Shown one piece after another: positions 18,325 to 28,220 of a DNA stretch of 64,000 nucleotides. The stretch's first letter is position 1. Each line of letters starts with the position of its first letter. The stretch spans positions 29,272 through 93,271 of the forward strand of contig JAQVDS010000005.1 of the NCBI GenBank assembly GCA_028697715.1, read 5' to 3'. The notes beneath the pieces were generated by a model. It made no database searches. It saw only the letters and a program-made list of their open reading frames with translations, and had not been told where the DNA came from. Both the position numbers and the translations under genes were made by a program. Source of the DNA: Acidithiobacillus sp. Lineage in GTDB: Bacteria; Pseudomonadota; Gammaproteobacteria; Acidithiobacillales; Acidithiobacillaceae.

Positions 18325-19461
18325 TTGCTGATCCTGGGGATGATGTCCGGCACCAGTGCCGATGGCATCGACGCCGCTCTCCTGGAATTTTCGGCCCTGA
18401 GCGCGGGGGAGCTCCGCGCTCATTGGCACTCTCCCTATCCGCCAGCATTGCAGGAGCGGCTGTTTCGCCTACAGGAAGGTGACGCCGCTCGTCCACTCCT
18501 CGCCATCGATCGGGAGATCGGGCGATTGCATGGCGAATTTGCTCAGCAAATTCTTGCTTCCGGAGTGCAGTTCGATCTGCTTGCCCTGCATGGGCAAACC
18601 GTCGCCCACCAGCCCGATGGACCCGACGGCTACACCTGGCAAATCGGCTCTGCCTACGAGCTCGCACAGGCAACCGGCTGCACCGTAGCTCATGACTTTC
18701 GCCGCGCCGATCTCGCAGCCGGTGGACAGGGTGCACCCCTCGTACCCCCCTTTCATAGCGCGCTGCTCGCCACGGAGCGGCCCCTGCTGGTCCTGAATCT
18801 TGGGGGCATGGCCAACCTGACCTGGGTTCCCGCGCGCGGCAGTGAAGGGAGGATCCGCGCCTTCGATACTGGTCCCGGCAATGTCCTGATCGATGCCGCA
18901 GTGCAACTCCTGAGCGACGGAGAACTGCGCTATGACGCCGACGGCGCCTGGGCGGCACAGGGTCGAGTGCAGGAAACCATGCTGCGGGAGTGGCTTGCTC
19001 TCGACTACTTTCAACGGCCACCACCCAAGAGCACCGGACGGGAGCTATTCAATGCCCGCTGGGTAGAGGCGCAATGGTCGGCTTGGCAAGACGGGAAAGC
19101 GGATTTTCTCGCGAGCCTCTGCGCCTTGACCGCCAGCAGCATCGCCCAGGCGGCGCAGCGCTGGCTGCCGCCGGCGGCACGGATGCTGGTTTTTGGCGGT
19201 GGCGCCTGCAACCGTACCCTGCTTGCCAACTTGCAAACCGCGCTGCCGGATGTGGCTGTGGAAATGGGTGAACAGGTGAGTGGAATCCCCAGTGCTGCCA
19301 TGGAAGCCCTGGCCTTCGCCTGGCTGGGCGGACAGTGTCTGCTCGGCCGCCCGATCGATCTGCACGGGGTTACCGGGCAACGGGAGGCGGTCGTCCTCGG
19401 TAGCCTGTATCCAGGGAGAAACTGGTCCCAAGTTCTGCGCTTGCGGGAGCAGCTATGCTGA
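18325..19461 (+). CDS. anmK: Anhydro-N-acetylmuramic acid kinase
   Basis: AnmK phosphorylates and opens 1,6-anhydroMurNAc from cell-wall turnover. Motifs: GMMSGTSADGID (phosphate loop), LHGQTVAHQP, VLNLGGMANLT and FDTGPGNVLIDA. I start at TTG 18325, which follows GGGGAG by 5 bp and yields 378 residues (E. coli has 369); the longer frame would be read out of slyD. The 3' end overlaps aroE by 7 bp. Confidence 0.93.
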   Translation: MLILGMMSGTSADGIDAALLEFSALSAGELRAHWHSPYPPALQERLFRLQEGDAARPLLAIDREIGRLHGEFAQQILASGVQFDLLALHGQTVAHQPDGPDGYTWQIGSAYELAQATGCTVAHDFRRADLAAGGQGAPLVPPFHSALLATERPLLVLNLGGMANLTWVPARGSEGRIRAFDTGPGNVLIDAAVQLLSDGELRYDADGAWAAQGRVQETMLREWLALDYFQRPPPKSTGRELFNARWVEAQWSAWQDGKADFLASLCALTASSIAQAAQRWLPPAARMLVFGGGACNRTLLANLQTALPDVAVEMGEQVSGIPSAAMEALAFAWLGGQCLLGRPIDLHGVTGQREAVVLGSLYPGRNWSQVLRLREQLC

Positions 19462-20309
19462 AACCCAGTGGTGGGGCAATGGTCTGCGGCATCATCGGCG
19501 ATCCCTTGCAGCACAGTCTGTCACCCTGGATGCAGCGGCAGTTTGCCGAACAACTGGGACTAGATTTTCTTTACGCGCCCTTTCCCGTCGCTACAGAACA
19601 TCTGCCCAGTGCCCTTCGCGGGCTGCAGGCCTTGGGAGTGCGCGGCATCAATGTCACCATTCCGCACAAAGAGGCGCTGCTGCCATTCGTCGATGAACTC
19701 TCGCCGCGCGCTGCTGCCATCGGTGCCGTCAACACCTTGCTCTTCGAGCACGGGCGCATTCTGGGCGAAAACACCGATATCACCGGTTTTGCCCGCTCCC
19801 TGCGCCGCCATGCCGGCACGATCAGCGGCCCCAGCCTGGTGATTGGGGCGGGCGGGGCGGCGCGGGCCATACTCCACGCCCTGGCGGGGGAAGGCGCCAC
19901 GCCCATCTACCTGGCCAACCGCACCCTGGCCCGCGCCGAGGCCCTGGCAGCCGAGTTTCCGACCCTACCCATCCGTCCGCTGGCTCTTTCCCGCACGGCC
20001 ATCGAGCCACACTTGCGCTGTATCCAACTACTGGTGAATACCAGCAGTCGGGGTCTACGCGGCGAAAATCACCCGGAAATCGATCTGCAGCAGATACCTG
20101 AATCCGGCATTGTTTGTGATATCGTCTATAAACCCTTGCAAACCCCCTTGCTGGCGGCGGCCAAGGCCCATGGGCTGCGTTGCGTGGACGGCCTGGGCAT
20201 GCTGGTGGCGCAGGGGGCAGAAAGTTTTCGTATCTGGACCGGTCAGTTGCCAAACTCCGGAGCTGTGGAGGAAATCCTGCGGACATGGCTGCAAACCCCG
20301 AAGCTATAA
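19455..20309 (+). CDS. aroE: Shikimate dehydrogenase (NADP)
   Basis: A 284-residue AroE that reduces 3-dehydroshikimate in aromatic amino-acid synthesis. Substrate and catalytic residues are seen in SLSPWMQRQF, NVTIPHKEALLP (catalytic Lys) and ENTDITGF (catalytic Asp). The NADP site is VIGAGGAARAILHAL followed by ANRTLARAEAL. It overlaps anmK by 7 bp; the pilB start lies inside its last 25 bp. Confidence 0.95.
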   Translation: MLKPSGGAMVCGIIGDPLQHSLSPWMQRQFAEQLGLDFLYAPFPVATEHLPSALRGLQALGVRGINVTIPHKEALLPFVDELSPRAAAIGAVNTLLFEHGRILGENTDITGFARSLRRHAGTISGPSLVIGAGGAARAILHALAGEGATPIYLANRTLARAEALAAEFPTLPIRPLALSRTAIEPHLRCIQLLVNTSSRGLRGENHPEIDLQQIPESGIVCDIVYKPLQTPLLAAAKAHGLRCVDGLGMLVAQGAESFRIWTGQLPNSGAVEEILRTWLQTPKL

Positions 20310-21985
20310 CCTTGACCCCCCTTTTGCGTGGACTGGTGGGGGCAGGCCTGACGGATGAGAGCTCTCTCCGCGCCCTGCTGAACGATCCTGCGCGCGGCAA
20401 GCAGCCGCTGCTTCCTTTTCTGGTCGAAAAGAAGGCCATCTCGGCAAGCGCCTTGATGGAATATCTCTCCGAACGCTACAAAATGCCGATGCTCGATCTG
20501 GGTGCCGTGCAACTGGACGAAACCGTCATTCATCGCATCGACCGCGCGCTTCTGGATCGGTATCAGGTCCTCCCCATTTCGCTGCATCGCGATACGCTCT
20601 ATCTGGCGATGGCCGACCCCACTGATGTCAAGGCTACCGAAGACATCCGCTTCAACGCGGGCGGCCTGCAAATCAATCCCATCCTGGTCGAGGCCGACAA
20701 GCTGGCCAAGGCGGTTGCGGAATTCTCCGGAGGATTCAAGAATCAGCTCGAAGAATTCTTCGCCCCTGATGACGCCCAGCAAGAGCAGGATGAATTCGAT
20801 CTGGCCGGCGATGCCCAAGGGGAAGACGCCCCCGTCGTGCGCTTCGTCCAGCAGCTCCTCCTCGATGCAATCCAAAAGGGCGTATCGGATATTCATATCG
20901 AGCCCTATGAGCGGGACATTCGCGTGCGCTATCGCCTGGATGGCGTGCTGCAGGACATGCTCCACCCCCCGATCGGCCTGCGCGATGGGATCACCTCTCG
21001 TCTGAAGATCCTCTGTCGTCTCGACATTTCCGAGCGGCGCCTGCCCCAGGACGGCCGCCTACGAGTTCGCGTTCCCCCGGCAAGAATCATCGATTTCCGC
21101 GTCTCTTTCCTGCCGACCAATTTCGGCGAGACCATCGTCCTGCGTCTGCTCGATCCGGCCAGCGCCAAAGTGCCCATCGAAGCGCTGGGTTTTCTGCCGC
21201 AACAATTGCGCGCCTTCGACGATGCCATCCACCGGCCCTACGGGATGATCCTCGTTACCGGCCCGACCGGATCCGGCAAAACTACGACCCTGTACACTGC
21301 GCTCAACATCCTCAACACCGGCGATGTCAACATCAGCACGGCGGAGGACCCGGTAGAAATCCCCGTCTACGGCATCAACCAGGTGAACATCAACGAACGC
21401 ATCGGGCTCAACTTTGCCGCGGCGCTGCGCTCGTTTCTGCGTCAGGACCCCGATGTGATCATGGTGGGTGAGGTCCGCGATCTAGAAACCGCCGAGACCG
21501 CGGTAAAGGCGGCCCAGACCGGGCACCTGGTGCTCGCCACCCTGCACACCAATGACGCGCCGCAAAGCCTCACCCGCCTGGAAAACATGGGGATTCCGAC
21601 CTACAACATCGCTGGCAGCGTGCATCTGGTCATGGCGCAGCGCCTGGTGCGGAAGCTTTGTGTCGCCTGTAAAAAGCCCGAAAAAATACCGGAGGCGGCA
21701 CTCTTGGAAGCAGGCTTCACGCCCGAGGATCTTGCAGGTCTGCAGCCCATGGGCCCGGTCGGCTGCGAGCAGTGCAACGGCGGCTATCGCGGCCGTATGG
21801 GTCTGTATCAGGTCATGCCCATCAGCGACGCCATGCGCGAGATCATTCTGCGAGGGGGATCGGCGATGGACCTGTCCCGCCAGGCCGCGGCGGAAGGCAT
21901 TCTCAGCATGCGCCAATCCGGACTTTTGCGGGTCAAAGAAGGCATAACCAGCCTTGAAGAAGTCCTTCGCGTCACCAACCTCTGA
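20285..21985 (+). CDS. pilB: Type IV pilus assembly ATPase PilB
   Basis: A 566-residue hexameric extension ATPase. It has an N-terminal GSPII_E domain (about 15-145), Walker A GPTGSGKTTTLYTAL (about 325), an Asp box, Walker B DPDVIMVGEVRD, a His box, and the zinc tetracysteine pair CVACKK/CEQCNG near 459-500. The start at ATG 20285 gives the family length. Unusually, no pilC or prepilin gene follows; pilS and pilR come next, then pilD. Confidence 0.94.
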   Translation: MAANPEAITLTPLLRGLVGAGLTDESSLRALLNDPARGKQPLLPFLVEKKAISASALMEYLSERYKMPMLDLGAVQLDETVIHRIDRALLDRYQVLPISLHRDTLYLAMADPTDVKATEDIRFNAGGLQINPILVEADKLAKAVAEFSGGFKNQLEEFFAPDDAQQEQDEFDLAGDAQGEDAPVVRFVQQLLLDAIQKGVSDIHIEPYERDIRVRYRLDGVLQDMLHPPIGLRDGITSRLKILCRLDISERRLPQDGRLRVRVPPARIIDFRVSFLPTNFGETIVLRLLDPASAKVPIEALGFLPQQLRAFDDAIHRPYGMILVTGPTGSGKTTTLYTALNILNTGDVNISTAEDPVEIPVYGINQVNINERIGLNFAAALRSFLRQDPDVIMVGEVRDLETAETAVKAAQTGHLVLATLHTNDAPQSLTRLENMGIPTYNIAGSVHLVMAQRLVRKLCVACKKPEKIPEAALLEAGFTPEDLAGLQPMGPVGCEQCNGGYRGRMGLYQVMPISDAMREIILRGGSAMDLSRQAAAEGILSMRQSGLLRVKEGITSLEEVLRVTNL

Positions 21986-21992
21986 CGGCACT

Positions 21993-23576
21993 ATGCAAGC
22001 TGTCAACCAGCATCGCCTCACAATGGGGGTTTGGAGCCTCGCCCTTTCGCGCCTTCTGGTAAGTACCGCTCTCGTCCTGATCAGTACGTTATCCAGCAAG
22101 AGCCTGATCTTCGAGCCGGCCGGGCCAAGCGCTGCGGTTCGCGATACCAGCGTCATCGCCCTCCTCTGGAGTCTGGGCATTCTCTTTACATTGCAGTTGT
22201 GGCCAGGTTTCTGGCAGGAAAGAAATAAGCTTTTTATCAGTATCATCGATATGGCGTTGGTTCTGACCCTCTTTGCCCTCACTGGCGGGTTATCCGGAAC
22301 CCTCGTCATACTTCCTCTGCTGCTGCTCATTGCCAATGCCTATCAGTTGCGCGGCAAAGCGGCCCTCGCCTTTGTCTGGATCCTGATCCTGCTCATTTTT
22401 TTGATCAGCGGCTGGCAGGATATCGAATGGTTTTCCAGCCGCACGTTGATGTACCTGGTTGCCCTGCTCACCGTTGCCTTTCTTGCCGACAACCTCGTGC
22501 GTAACCGCGAGCGCGCGGCTATCTGGAATGCCGCCAGAGAACAGGAAATTCTCGATTTAAACGCTCTGAATCAAGAAATCATTCAACAAAGTGATGTCGG
22601 GATTCTGGTCCTCGACCGGCAGCATCGCACGTTATTCAGCAATCCCATTGCCCGCGCCATGATCAATCTGCCGCAAGATTCTGAATTACCGGAAGCGCTC
22701 GATCTGTTGCGCCCGGAGCTCGCAGGCTTCCTCTACGCCAAAGCGCCGCAGAGCGAGAAGGAACTGGTCCTTTCCGCAGCAGATGGCGGCAAACGGAGTT
22801 TTTGGGTGCAGAGTATTCCACTTCCGAATACCCCCTATACAATCCTAACATTACGCGATGCAACGATTCTTTGGGAACGACAACGGGAAATACAGATGGC
22901 AGCGTTGGGGCGGCTCGCGGCGAACATTGCGCATGAGATTCGCAATCCGCTCAGCGCCATTCGCCACGCCGCACAACTGTTAGGGGAACGGGCACTAAAG
23001 AAGAGTGAAAGCCGCTTGCTGAGCATCATCGACCGTGAGTCGCTGCGTCTGAACCGCATCGTCGACTCCGTGCTGGAAATGGCGCGCCCACGGGCGGCCC
23101 ACCCGGAACCCATTTCTCTCAGCGCCTGGTTGCCGGTGGTCCTGAATCAACTACGCGAGGATCCGTTGTTAAAAGATCTCCAGGTGAAACTCGACATCTC
23201 CAATAGCCTTCCCCTGGCCAGCTGTGATCCAGAGCAACTTCAGCAGATTTTCGCCAATTTGCTGGTGAATGCGGCGCGCTACGGGCAAGGCGAAGAGCAA
23301 ATCCGGCAAGTGGATATCTCGGTTGTGGCTTTCCGTGACCGGGAAGAACTGGAAATCCGCGTGCGCGATCACGGCCCGGGCATTCCCGAAGAAAACCTGG
23401 AACGTATTTTTGAACCCTTTTTCACGACGGAATCCCAAGGCACAGGACTGGGTCTGCCTTTGGTGCGCGAATTGCTCCGTGCCAACCATGGGGATATTGG
23501 CGTCCAGAATCATCGTAATGGTGGTGCGGAATTCTGGTTCCGGCTGCGGGAGTGGCATCTGGGTACACCGTTATGA
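21993..23576 (+). CDS. pilS: Sensor histidine kinase PilS
   Basis: A 527-residue kinase. The first about 165 residues hold six hydrophobic segments, then a PAS-like domain (IVLVLDRQHRTLFSNP region, about 200-290), the HisKA H-box with phospho-acceptor His in NIAHEIRNPLSAIRHA (about residue 314), and an HATPase domain (N box FANLLVNAARYG; G box RDHGPGIPEENL; GTGLGLPLV). This is the PilS layout. An in-frame start at 21954 inside pilB is less likely. It overlaps pilR by 4 bp. Confidence 0.92.
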   Translation: MQAVNQHRLTMGVWSLALSRLLVSTALVLISTLSSKSLIFEPAGPSAAVRDTSVIALLWSLGILFTLQLWPGFWQERNKLFISIIDMALVLTLFALTGGLSGTLVILPLLLLIANAYQLRGKAALAFVWILILLIFLISGWQDIEWFSSRTLMYLVALLTVAFLADNLVRNRERAAIWNAAREQEILDLNALNQEIIQQSDVGILVLDRQHRTLFSNPIARAMINLPQDSELPEALDLLRPELAGFLYAKAPQSEKELVLSAADGGKRSFWVQSIPLPNTPYTILTLRDATILWERQREIQMAALGRLAANIAHEIRNPLSAIRHAAQLLGERALKKSESRLLSIIDRESLRLNRIVDSVLEMARPRAAHPEPISLSAWLPVVLNQLREDPLLKDLQVKLDISNSLPLASCDPEQLQQIFANLLVNAARYGQGEEQIRQVDISVVAFRDREELEIRVRDHGPGIPEENLERIFEPFFTTESQGTGLGLPLVRELLRANHGDIGVQNHRNGGAEFWFRLREWHLGTPL

Positions 23577-24937
23577 ATGAGAAGGCCGCTTCCTGGGCGC
23601 TGGTTCTGGATGATGAACAGACGATTACGGAACTGCTCGATATCACCCTCGCGGAGATGGGCTTCTCGGTACAAGTTGCGCACGATCTGCGCGGTGCACG
23701 CGAGGCCCTCGAACTGCACAGCTACGCGTTGTGCCTGACTGACCTGCGCCTGCCGGATGGCAGCGGCCTGGACTTCGTCCGGCATATCCACCGCCATGCA
23801 CCGCAAGTTCCCGTTGCCGTCATCACCGCTTATTCCTCAACGGACGGTGCGGTCGAAGCCATGCAGGCCGGTGCCTTCGACTTCATGACCAAGCCTATCG
23901 ACCTCAAACGTCTGCGGCGCCTGGTCGAACAGGCACGGACGCTGGCCGTGCTGACGCCCGACGGAGCCAACAACGGAATCGATCGCCTGGTGGGCGATAG
24001 TGAACCGATGCGCGCCTTGCGCCAGCAGATCCAACTCCTGGCCCGCAGTAATGCACCGGTCTTCCTCACAGGCGAATCAGGCACTGGCAAAGAGCTCAGT
24101 GCCCGCGCCATACACGACGCGGGGCCACGCCGCGACAAACCCTTTATTGCGGTGAACTGCGCGGCCATTCCAGAAGGACTACTGGAAAGCGAGTTGTTCG
24201 GCAGCGAGAGGGGGGCGTTTACCGGCGCCAACCAGAAGCGTGAAGGCCTCTTTCTTGCCGCCGATGGCGGCACCCTGTTTCTCGACGAAATCGGTGACGT
24301 ACCTATGGCGATGCAGGTCAAGCTGTTACGCGCTCTGCAGGAGCGCAGTATTCGACCGATCGGTGCGAGTAGCGAAGTTCCTGTCGACATCCGCCTGATC
24401 ACCGCTACCCATCGGAATTTGCAAGAGATGGTCCATGCCGGCACCTTCCGGGCGGACCTCTACTACCGCATCCATGTGGTACCCCTGCAGATTCCCCCTT
24501 TGCGGCAGCGCCAGGGCGATATTCCTCTGCTCGTCGCTGCCCTCTTGCGCAAAATCGCCCAACGTCAGGGGAAGACCCCGCCGGGCATGGCAGCGACCGC
24601 CATCCAGTGGCTTGCGCAGCAATCCTTTCCCGGGAACGTTCGGGAGCTGGAAAACCTCCTGGAACGCGCCTTCGCCCTCCACACCGGGCCGGAGATTACG
24701 CTGCAGGATCTGAGCGCGGAGGACACGATCCGTCCCGCGCAGATACCCAGCATGGCGCGTCTTTCCCCCCTGGCAGAGCGACTGCGGAGCGCCGAGCAGG
24801 AATTTCTGCGCATGCAGCTCGCGGCTGTCCAGAACGATGCCGCAGCCTGCGCACAAAATCTGGGCATCGGCCAACGCTCACTGGCCCTGCGTCTGCAACT
24901 CTGCGCAAAGAGAGACCCACATGCCGACAGCACTTGA
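23573..24937 (+). CDS. pilR: Sigma-54-dependent response regulator PilR
   Basis: A 454-residue NtrC-type regulator. The receiver domain holds the phospho-acceptor Asp in [12 protein letters not shown] and the Lys in MTKPIDL. The AAA+ domain has Walker A GESGTGKE and the sigma-54 contact loop GAFTGA. A C-terminal Fis-type helix-turn-helix ([20 protein letters not shown]) binds DNA. ATG 23573 gives the ATGA overlap with pilS. PilR normally activates pilin transcription with sigma-54; no pilA is in the window. Confidence 0.93.
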   Translation: MNEKAASWALVLDDEQTITELLDITLAEMGFSVQVAHDLRGAREALELHSYALCLTDLRLPDGSGLDFVRHIHRHAPQVPVAVITAYSSTDGAVEAMQAGAFDFMTKPIDLKRLRRLVEQARTLAVLTPDGANNGIDRLVGDSEPMRALRQQIQLLARSNAPVFLTGESGTGKELSARAIHDAGPRRDKPFIAVNCAAIPEGLLESELFGSERGAFTGANQKREGLFLAADGGTLFLDEIGDVPMAMQVKLLRALQERSIRPIGASSEVPVDIRLITATHRNLQEMVHAGTFRADLYYRIHVVPLQIPPLRQRQGDIPLLVAALLRKIAQRQGKTPPGMAATAIQWLAQQSFPGNVRELENLLERAFALHTGPEITLQDLSAEDTIRPAQIPSMARLSPLAERLRSAEQEFLRMQLAAVQNDAAACAQNLGIGQRSLALRLQLCAKRDPHADST

Positions 24938-25724
24938 GCCCCTGGCCTGGACACTCCTGGTCATCCTTGGTCTTCTGGTCGGCAGCTTTCTGAATGTAGT
25001 CATCCATCGCCTGCCGCGGCAGGAGTCGATCGCATTCCCCGGCTCGCATTGCCCGAGTTGTGGGCACGCCCTGCGTCCCTGGGACAATATTCCCCTGCTC
25101 AGCTGGCTGCTCCTGCGTGGTCATTGTCGCTATTGTCAGGCCCCCATCTCCTGGCGCTATCCCCTGGTCGAGCTTTCTGCCGCTTTGCTGGCTCTCCTTG
25201 CCGCTGCGGTCCTCGGCTGGCGTGGACAACTCCTGCCCGCACTGCTTCTGCTCTGGGCCTTGCTCGCCCTGACGCTCATCGACCTCGAGACTTACCTTCT
25301 CCCCGATCGCATTACCAAACCCGGCATGCTCCTCGGCCTGCTCGTCAACGCCACGGCCTTTTTCAGTCCAGATTTTGCCCTAACCCGCCCCCTCGACGCC
25401 CTCCTCGGCCTACTGCTCGGCTACGGACTGCTGCGCGGTCTGGCAGAAATCTACCTGCGTCTGAGCGGACGGGAGGGCATGGGGCATGGCGATTTCAAGC
25501 TGCTGGGCATGATTGGTGCGTGGCTGGGCTGGCAGGATATGTTTCTGGCGCTGTTCATCGCCGCCCTGAGCGGGGGGCTGGTGGCGATCGTCTTCCTTGG
25601 CCTCGGCAAGGGCCGCGATTACACCATCCCCTTTGGTCCCTATCTCGCTCTGGGTGGAGCAATCCTGCTGCTCTGGCCGCAAGCCGTGATCGAGCAATTC
25701 CTGCATCTGGCGGCACCGGGATGA
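24921..25724 (+). CDS. pilD: Prepilin leader peptidase / N-methyltransferase
   Basis: A 267-residue membrane aspartic protease that cleaves and methylates type IV prepilins. Two CxxC pairs ([12 protein letters not shown]) form the cytoplasmic zinc site of the methylase domain. The catalytic aspartates are in [16 protein letters not shown] and [12 protein letters not shown]. Eight hydrophobic segments are visible. The start at ATG 24921 overlaps the end of pilR by 17 bp. coaE overlaps its stop. Confidence 0.95.
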   Translation: MPTALEPLAWTLLVILGLLVGSFLNVVIHRLPRQESIAFPGSHCPSCGHALRPWDNIPLLSWLLLRGHCRYCQAPISWRYPLVELSAALLALLAAAVLGWRGQLLPALLLLWALLALTLIDLETYLLPDRITKPGMLLGLLVNATAFFSPDFALTRPLDALLGLLLGYGLLRGLAEIYLRLSGREGMGHGDFKLLGMIGAWLGWQDMFLALFIAALSGGLVAIVFLGLGKGRDYTIPFGPYLALGGAILLLWPQAVIEQFLHLAAPG

Positions 25725-26317
25725 GCCGTCGTATCGGCGTGACGGGCGGCATTGCCTGCGGCAAGAGCCTCGCTGCGGATTTTCTCGCGTCGCTGGGGGC
25801 GAAAATTCTGGACGCCGATTTGTTTGCCCGCGAGCTGGTGGCACCTGGTCATCCCAATCTCAAACGGATTGCCAAGCGTTTTGGTGCGCGCATCCTGCAT
25901 GCGGATGGCTGCCTGGATCGCGCGCAGCTGCGCCAGATCATCTTCGCCGATACCCACGCCAAACAGTGGCTCGAAGAACTATTACACCCGCAAATCCGAG
26001 AACGCTTTCTTGCGGAAAGCACCGCGATTGGCAACCAGGACCCCGCGGCGACCATTCTCTGGGTCGTTCCCCTGCTGGTGGAGAACCGCTACGCAGAGCT
26101 TCTGGACGGAGTGTTGCTGATCGATTGCCCAGCCTCGCTACAGATCGAGCGCTTGGCGGCGCGGGGTTGGGATCCCGAGACGGCGCAGGCGGCGATTGCG
26201 CAACAGATCCATCCCGAAGAACGCCGCCGGGTTGCCACCTGGATTCTTCCCAACCAGAAAACTCCAGCCGATTTACAACTCCATTTGCAACGCTGGTGGC
26301 AAGCCCTGCACCCATAA
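25721..26317 (+). CDS. coaE: Dephospho-CoA kinase
   Basis: A 198-residue CoaE, the last enzyme of coenzyme A synthesis. The P-loop is [11 protein letters not shown], followed by [14 protein letters not shown] (substrate site) and the lid region [14 protein letters not shown] 25721 overlaps the pilD stop (ATGA) and sits at the fold boundary. pilD-coaE-zapD is a common gammaproteobacterial order. Confidence 0.95.
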   Translation: MSRRIGVTGGIACGKSLAADFLASLGAKILDADLFARELVAPGHPNLKRIAKRFGARILHADGCLDRAQLRQIIFADTHAKQWLEELLHPQIRERFLAESTAIGNQDPAATILWVVPLLVENRYAELLDGVLLIDCPASLQIERLAARGWDPETAQAAIAQQIHPEERRRVATWILPNQKTPADLQLHLQRWWQALHP

Positions 26318-26380
26318 GCCTTTTTGCTTCGGGGCGGGGCTTGTGGCACTCTCAAACCCGAGATTGGAAAGAAAATAGTG

Positions 26381-27130
26381 ATGGCCCGATACGAGACTGC
26401 TCTACAAGAGAGGACAAGGTCTTTGCTGCGCCTGGAAACTCTCTTTCAGTGTCTGGATCAGGATTTTTCTGCGCCAGAGAGCTTGCGCGCCCTGCTACGG
26501 ACCTTTCTGGAGCTCCTCGATTTTTGCCAGCGACCCGAATTGCGCGTGGATCTGCTTCTCGAGCTGGACCGCCTGATCCAGGCCTTGCATGTATGGAAGG
26601 AGTCGCAACTGGTCGATCAAGGCGCGCTGCGCGCCTGGGAAGATCGGCTGCACGCGCAGCAGCAGGCCTTGCGCAGTGGCCCGCAAAACTTCGCCGAGAG
26701 CTTGCGACGCCAGGAACTGTTGCAACTGGCGCGGGGACGCCAGGCCGTCGCTGGCGGCCTCAGCGGCGCCGATCTGCCCTTGCTGGCTTTTTGGGAGCAA
26801 CAGGAGCCGGCCTTCCGCATCGCCCAACTGCAGCGCTGGCGCGCCCACTTCCACCTTCTCGAAGACAGCGCCGCGCTCATCCTGCTTTTTCTGCGGGAAT
26901 CCCTCGATTGGAGTTTCCAAAGCGCGGAACATGGACGCTTTGGAACGCCACTCAACCCGAGACAACCTGTTTCCCTCCTGCAACTCGAAGTGCAGACACC
27001 CGAAATCTATCCCAAAATCAGTGGTGGCATGCATCGCTTGCACATTCAGTTTCTCCAATGGATGGACCCCGGACCAAGCCGCGCGCTAGAATCTACCATC
27101 CCATTTCGTCTGGCGCTCAGCGCCTGTTGA
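26381..27130 (+). CDS. zapD: Cell division protein ZapD (YacF/DUF1342)
   Basis: A 249-residue helical protein beginning [21 protein letters not shown], the hallmark of ZapD, which cross-links FtsZ filaments at the Z ring. I start at ATG 26381; the upstream in-frame codon at 26324 lies in the untranslated gap after coaE. The rest (helical first half, beta-rich second half with SLLQLEV) agrees with the family length of about 247. Confidence 0.9.
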   Translation: MARYETALQERTRSLLRLETLFQCLDQDFSAPESLRALLRTFLELLDFCQRPELRVDLLLELDRLIQALHVWKESQLVDQGALRAWEDRLHAQQQALRSGPQNFAESLRRQELLQLARGRQAVAGGLSGADLPLLAFWEQQEPAFRIAQLQRWRAHFHLLEDSAALILLFLRESLDWSFQSAEHGRFGTPLNPRQPVSLLQLEVQTPEIYPKISGGMHRLHIQFLQWMDPGPSRALESTIPFRLALSAC

Positions 27131-27152
27131 ACCCTGCCAAAGGATCTCCCGC

Positions 27153-28157
27153 ATGCAGATCGGTACCACTCTCAGCCAATTCATCATCGAAGAAACCCGT
27201 TTGTATCCGGAGGCCTCCGGAGATTTCGCGGCATTGCTCAATGACCTGACGGTCGCCTGTAAATTCATCGGCTCCCAGGTCTACCGTGGCGCGCTGGTCG
27301 GTGCCCTCGGCAGCGCCGATACCGGTAATGTACAGGGCGAAGTGCAAAAGAAGCTGGACATCATTGCCAACAACGCCATTCTCAAGTCCATGGACTGGAC
27401 CGGGCATCTGGCGGGCATGGTCTCTGAGGAAGAGGATGGGCCCTACGAGATCCCGGCAGGGATACCACGTGGCAAGTACCTCCTGCTCTTCGATCCCCTC
27501 GATGGCTCCAGCAATATCGATGTCGGCATCAGCGTTGGCACCATTTTCAGCATTCTCAAGGCCCCGACCGCCGGCAAAGACGCCAAACTGGAGGATTTTC
27601 TACAGCCCGGCACGCAGCAGGTCTGTGCCGGCTATGCCCTTTACGGCTCCAGCAATATGCTGGTGTACAGCACGGGTTTCGGAGTCAATGGCTTCACCCT
27701 CTTGCCCGAGGTGGGCGAGTACGTGCTCACCCATCCGCAGATGCGGATTCCAGAAGATACCAGCGAATATGCCATCAACATGAGCAACCATCGGCACTGG
27801 GAGGCACCCGTCCGGCGCTATATCGATGAGCTGAATGCTGGCAGGGAAGGTCCCCGCGAACGGGATTTCAATATGCGCTGGGTAGGCTCCATGGTGGCCG
27901 ACGTACACCGTATCCTCTGCCGCGGTGGCATCTTCCTCTACCCCTTTGACACCAAGGATCCCAAAAAACCGGGCAAACTACGCCTGCTCTACGAGGCCAA
28001 TCCCATGGGCTTTCTGATCGAGCAGGCGGGCGGCGCGGCAAGTACCGGCAGGGAGCGCATCCTTGACATTCAGCCCGAGGGCCTGCATCAGCGCGTACCA
28101 GTAATTCTCGGTGCCAAAAACGAAGTTGAGCGGGTGACGCAGTATCACCGGTCCTGA
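27153..28157 (+). CDS. fbp: Fructose-1,6-bisphosphatase class I
   Basis: A 334-residue FBPase class 1, used in gluconeogenesis and in the Calvin cycle of autotrophs. The metal and substrate site reads [20 protein letters not shown], with the upstream EEED segment [12 protein letters not shown]. The C-terminal [15 protein letters not shown] and YRIG-equivalent region are visible. It is followed 20 bp later by a strong terminator, so it ends the transcript. Confidence 0.95.
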   Translation: MQIGTTLSQFIIEETRLYPEASGDFAALLNDLTVACKFIGSQVYRGALVGALGSADTGNVQGEVQKKLDIIANNAILKSMDWTGHLAGMVSEEEDGPYEIPAGIPRGKYLLLFDPLDGSSNIDVGISVGTIFSILKAPTAGKDAKLEDFLQPGTQQVCAGYALYGSSNMLVYSTGFGVNGFTLLPEVGEYVLTHPQMRIPEDTSEYAINMSNHRHWEAPVRRYIDELNAGREGPRERDFNMRWVGSMVADVHRILCRGGIFLYPFDTKDPKKPGKLRLLYEANPMGFLIEQAGGAASTGRERILDIQPEGLHQRVPVILGAKNEVERVTQYHRS

Positions 28158-28176
28158 AACAATAGATCAGCTGACG

Positions 28177-28206
28177 AAAAAGGCCGCCCCCTCGGGGGGC
28201 CTTTTC
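28177..28206. terminator. Bidirectional rho-independent terminator between fbp and traT-like gene
   Basis: A hairpin with an 8-bp outer stem AAAAGGCC/GGCCTTTT, a one-base bulge, then CCCC/GGGG around a CTC loop. It ends in TTTT on the plus strand and, by symmetry, on the minus strand. It lies between two convergent genes and can stop both transcripts. Confidence 0.9.
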
Positions 28207-28220
28207 TGTTGCATCCAGCG

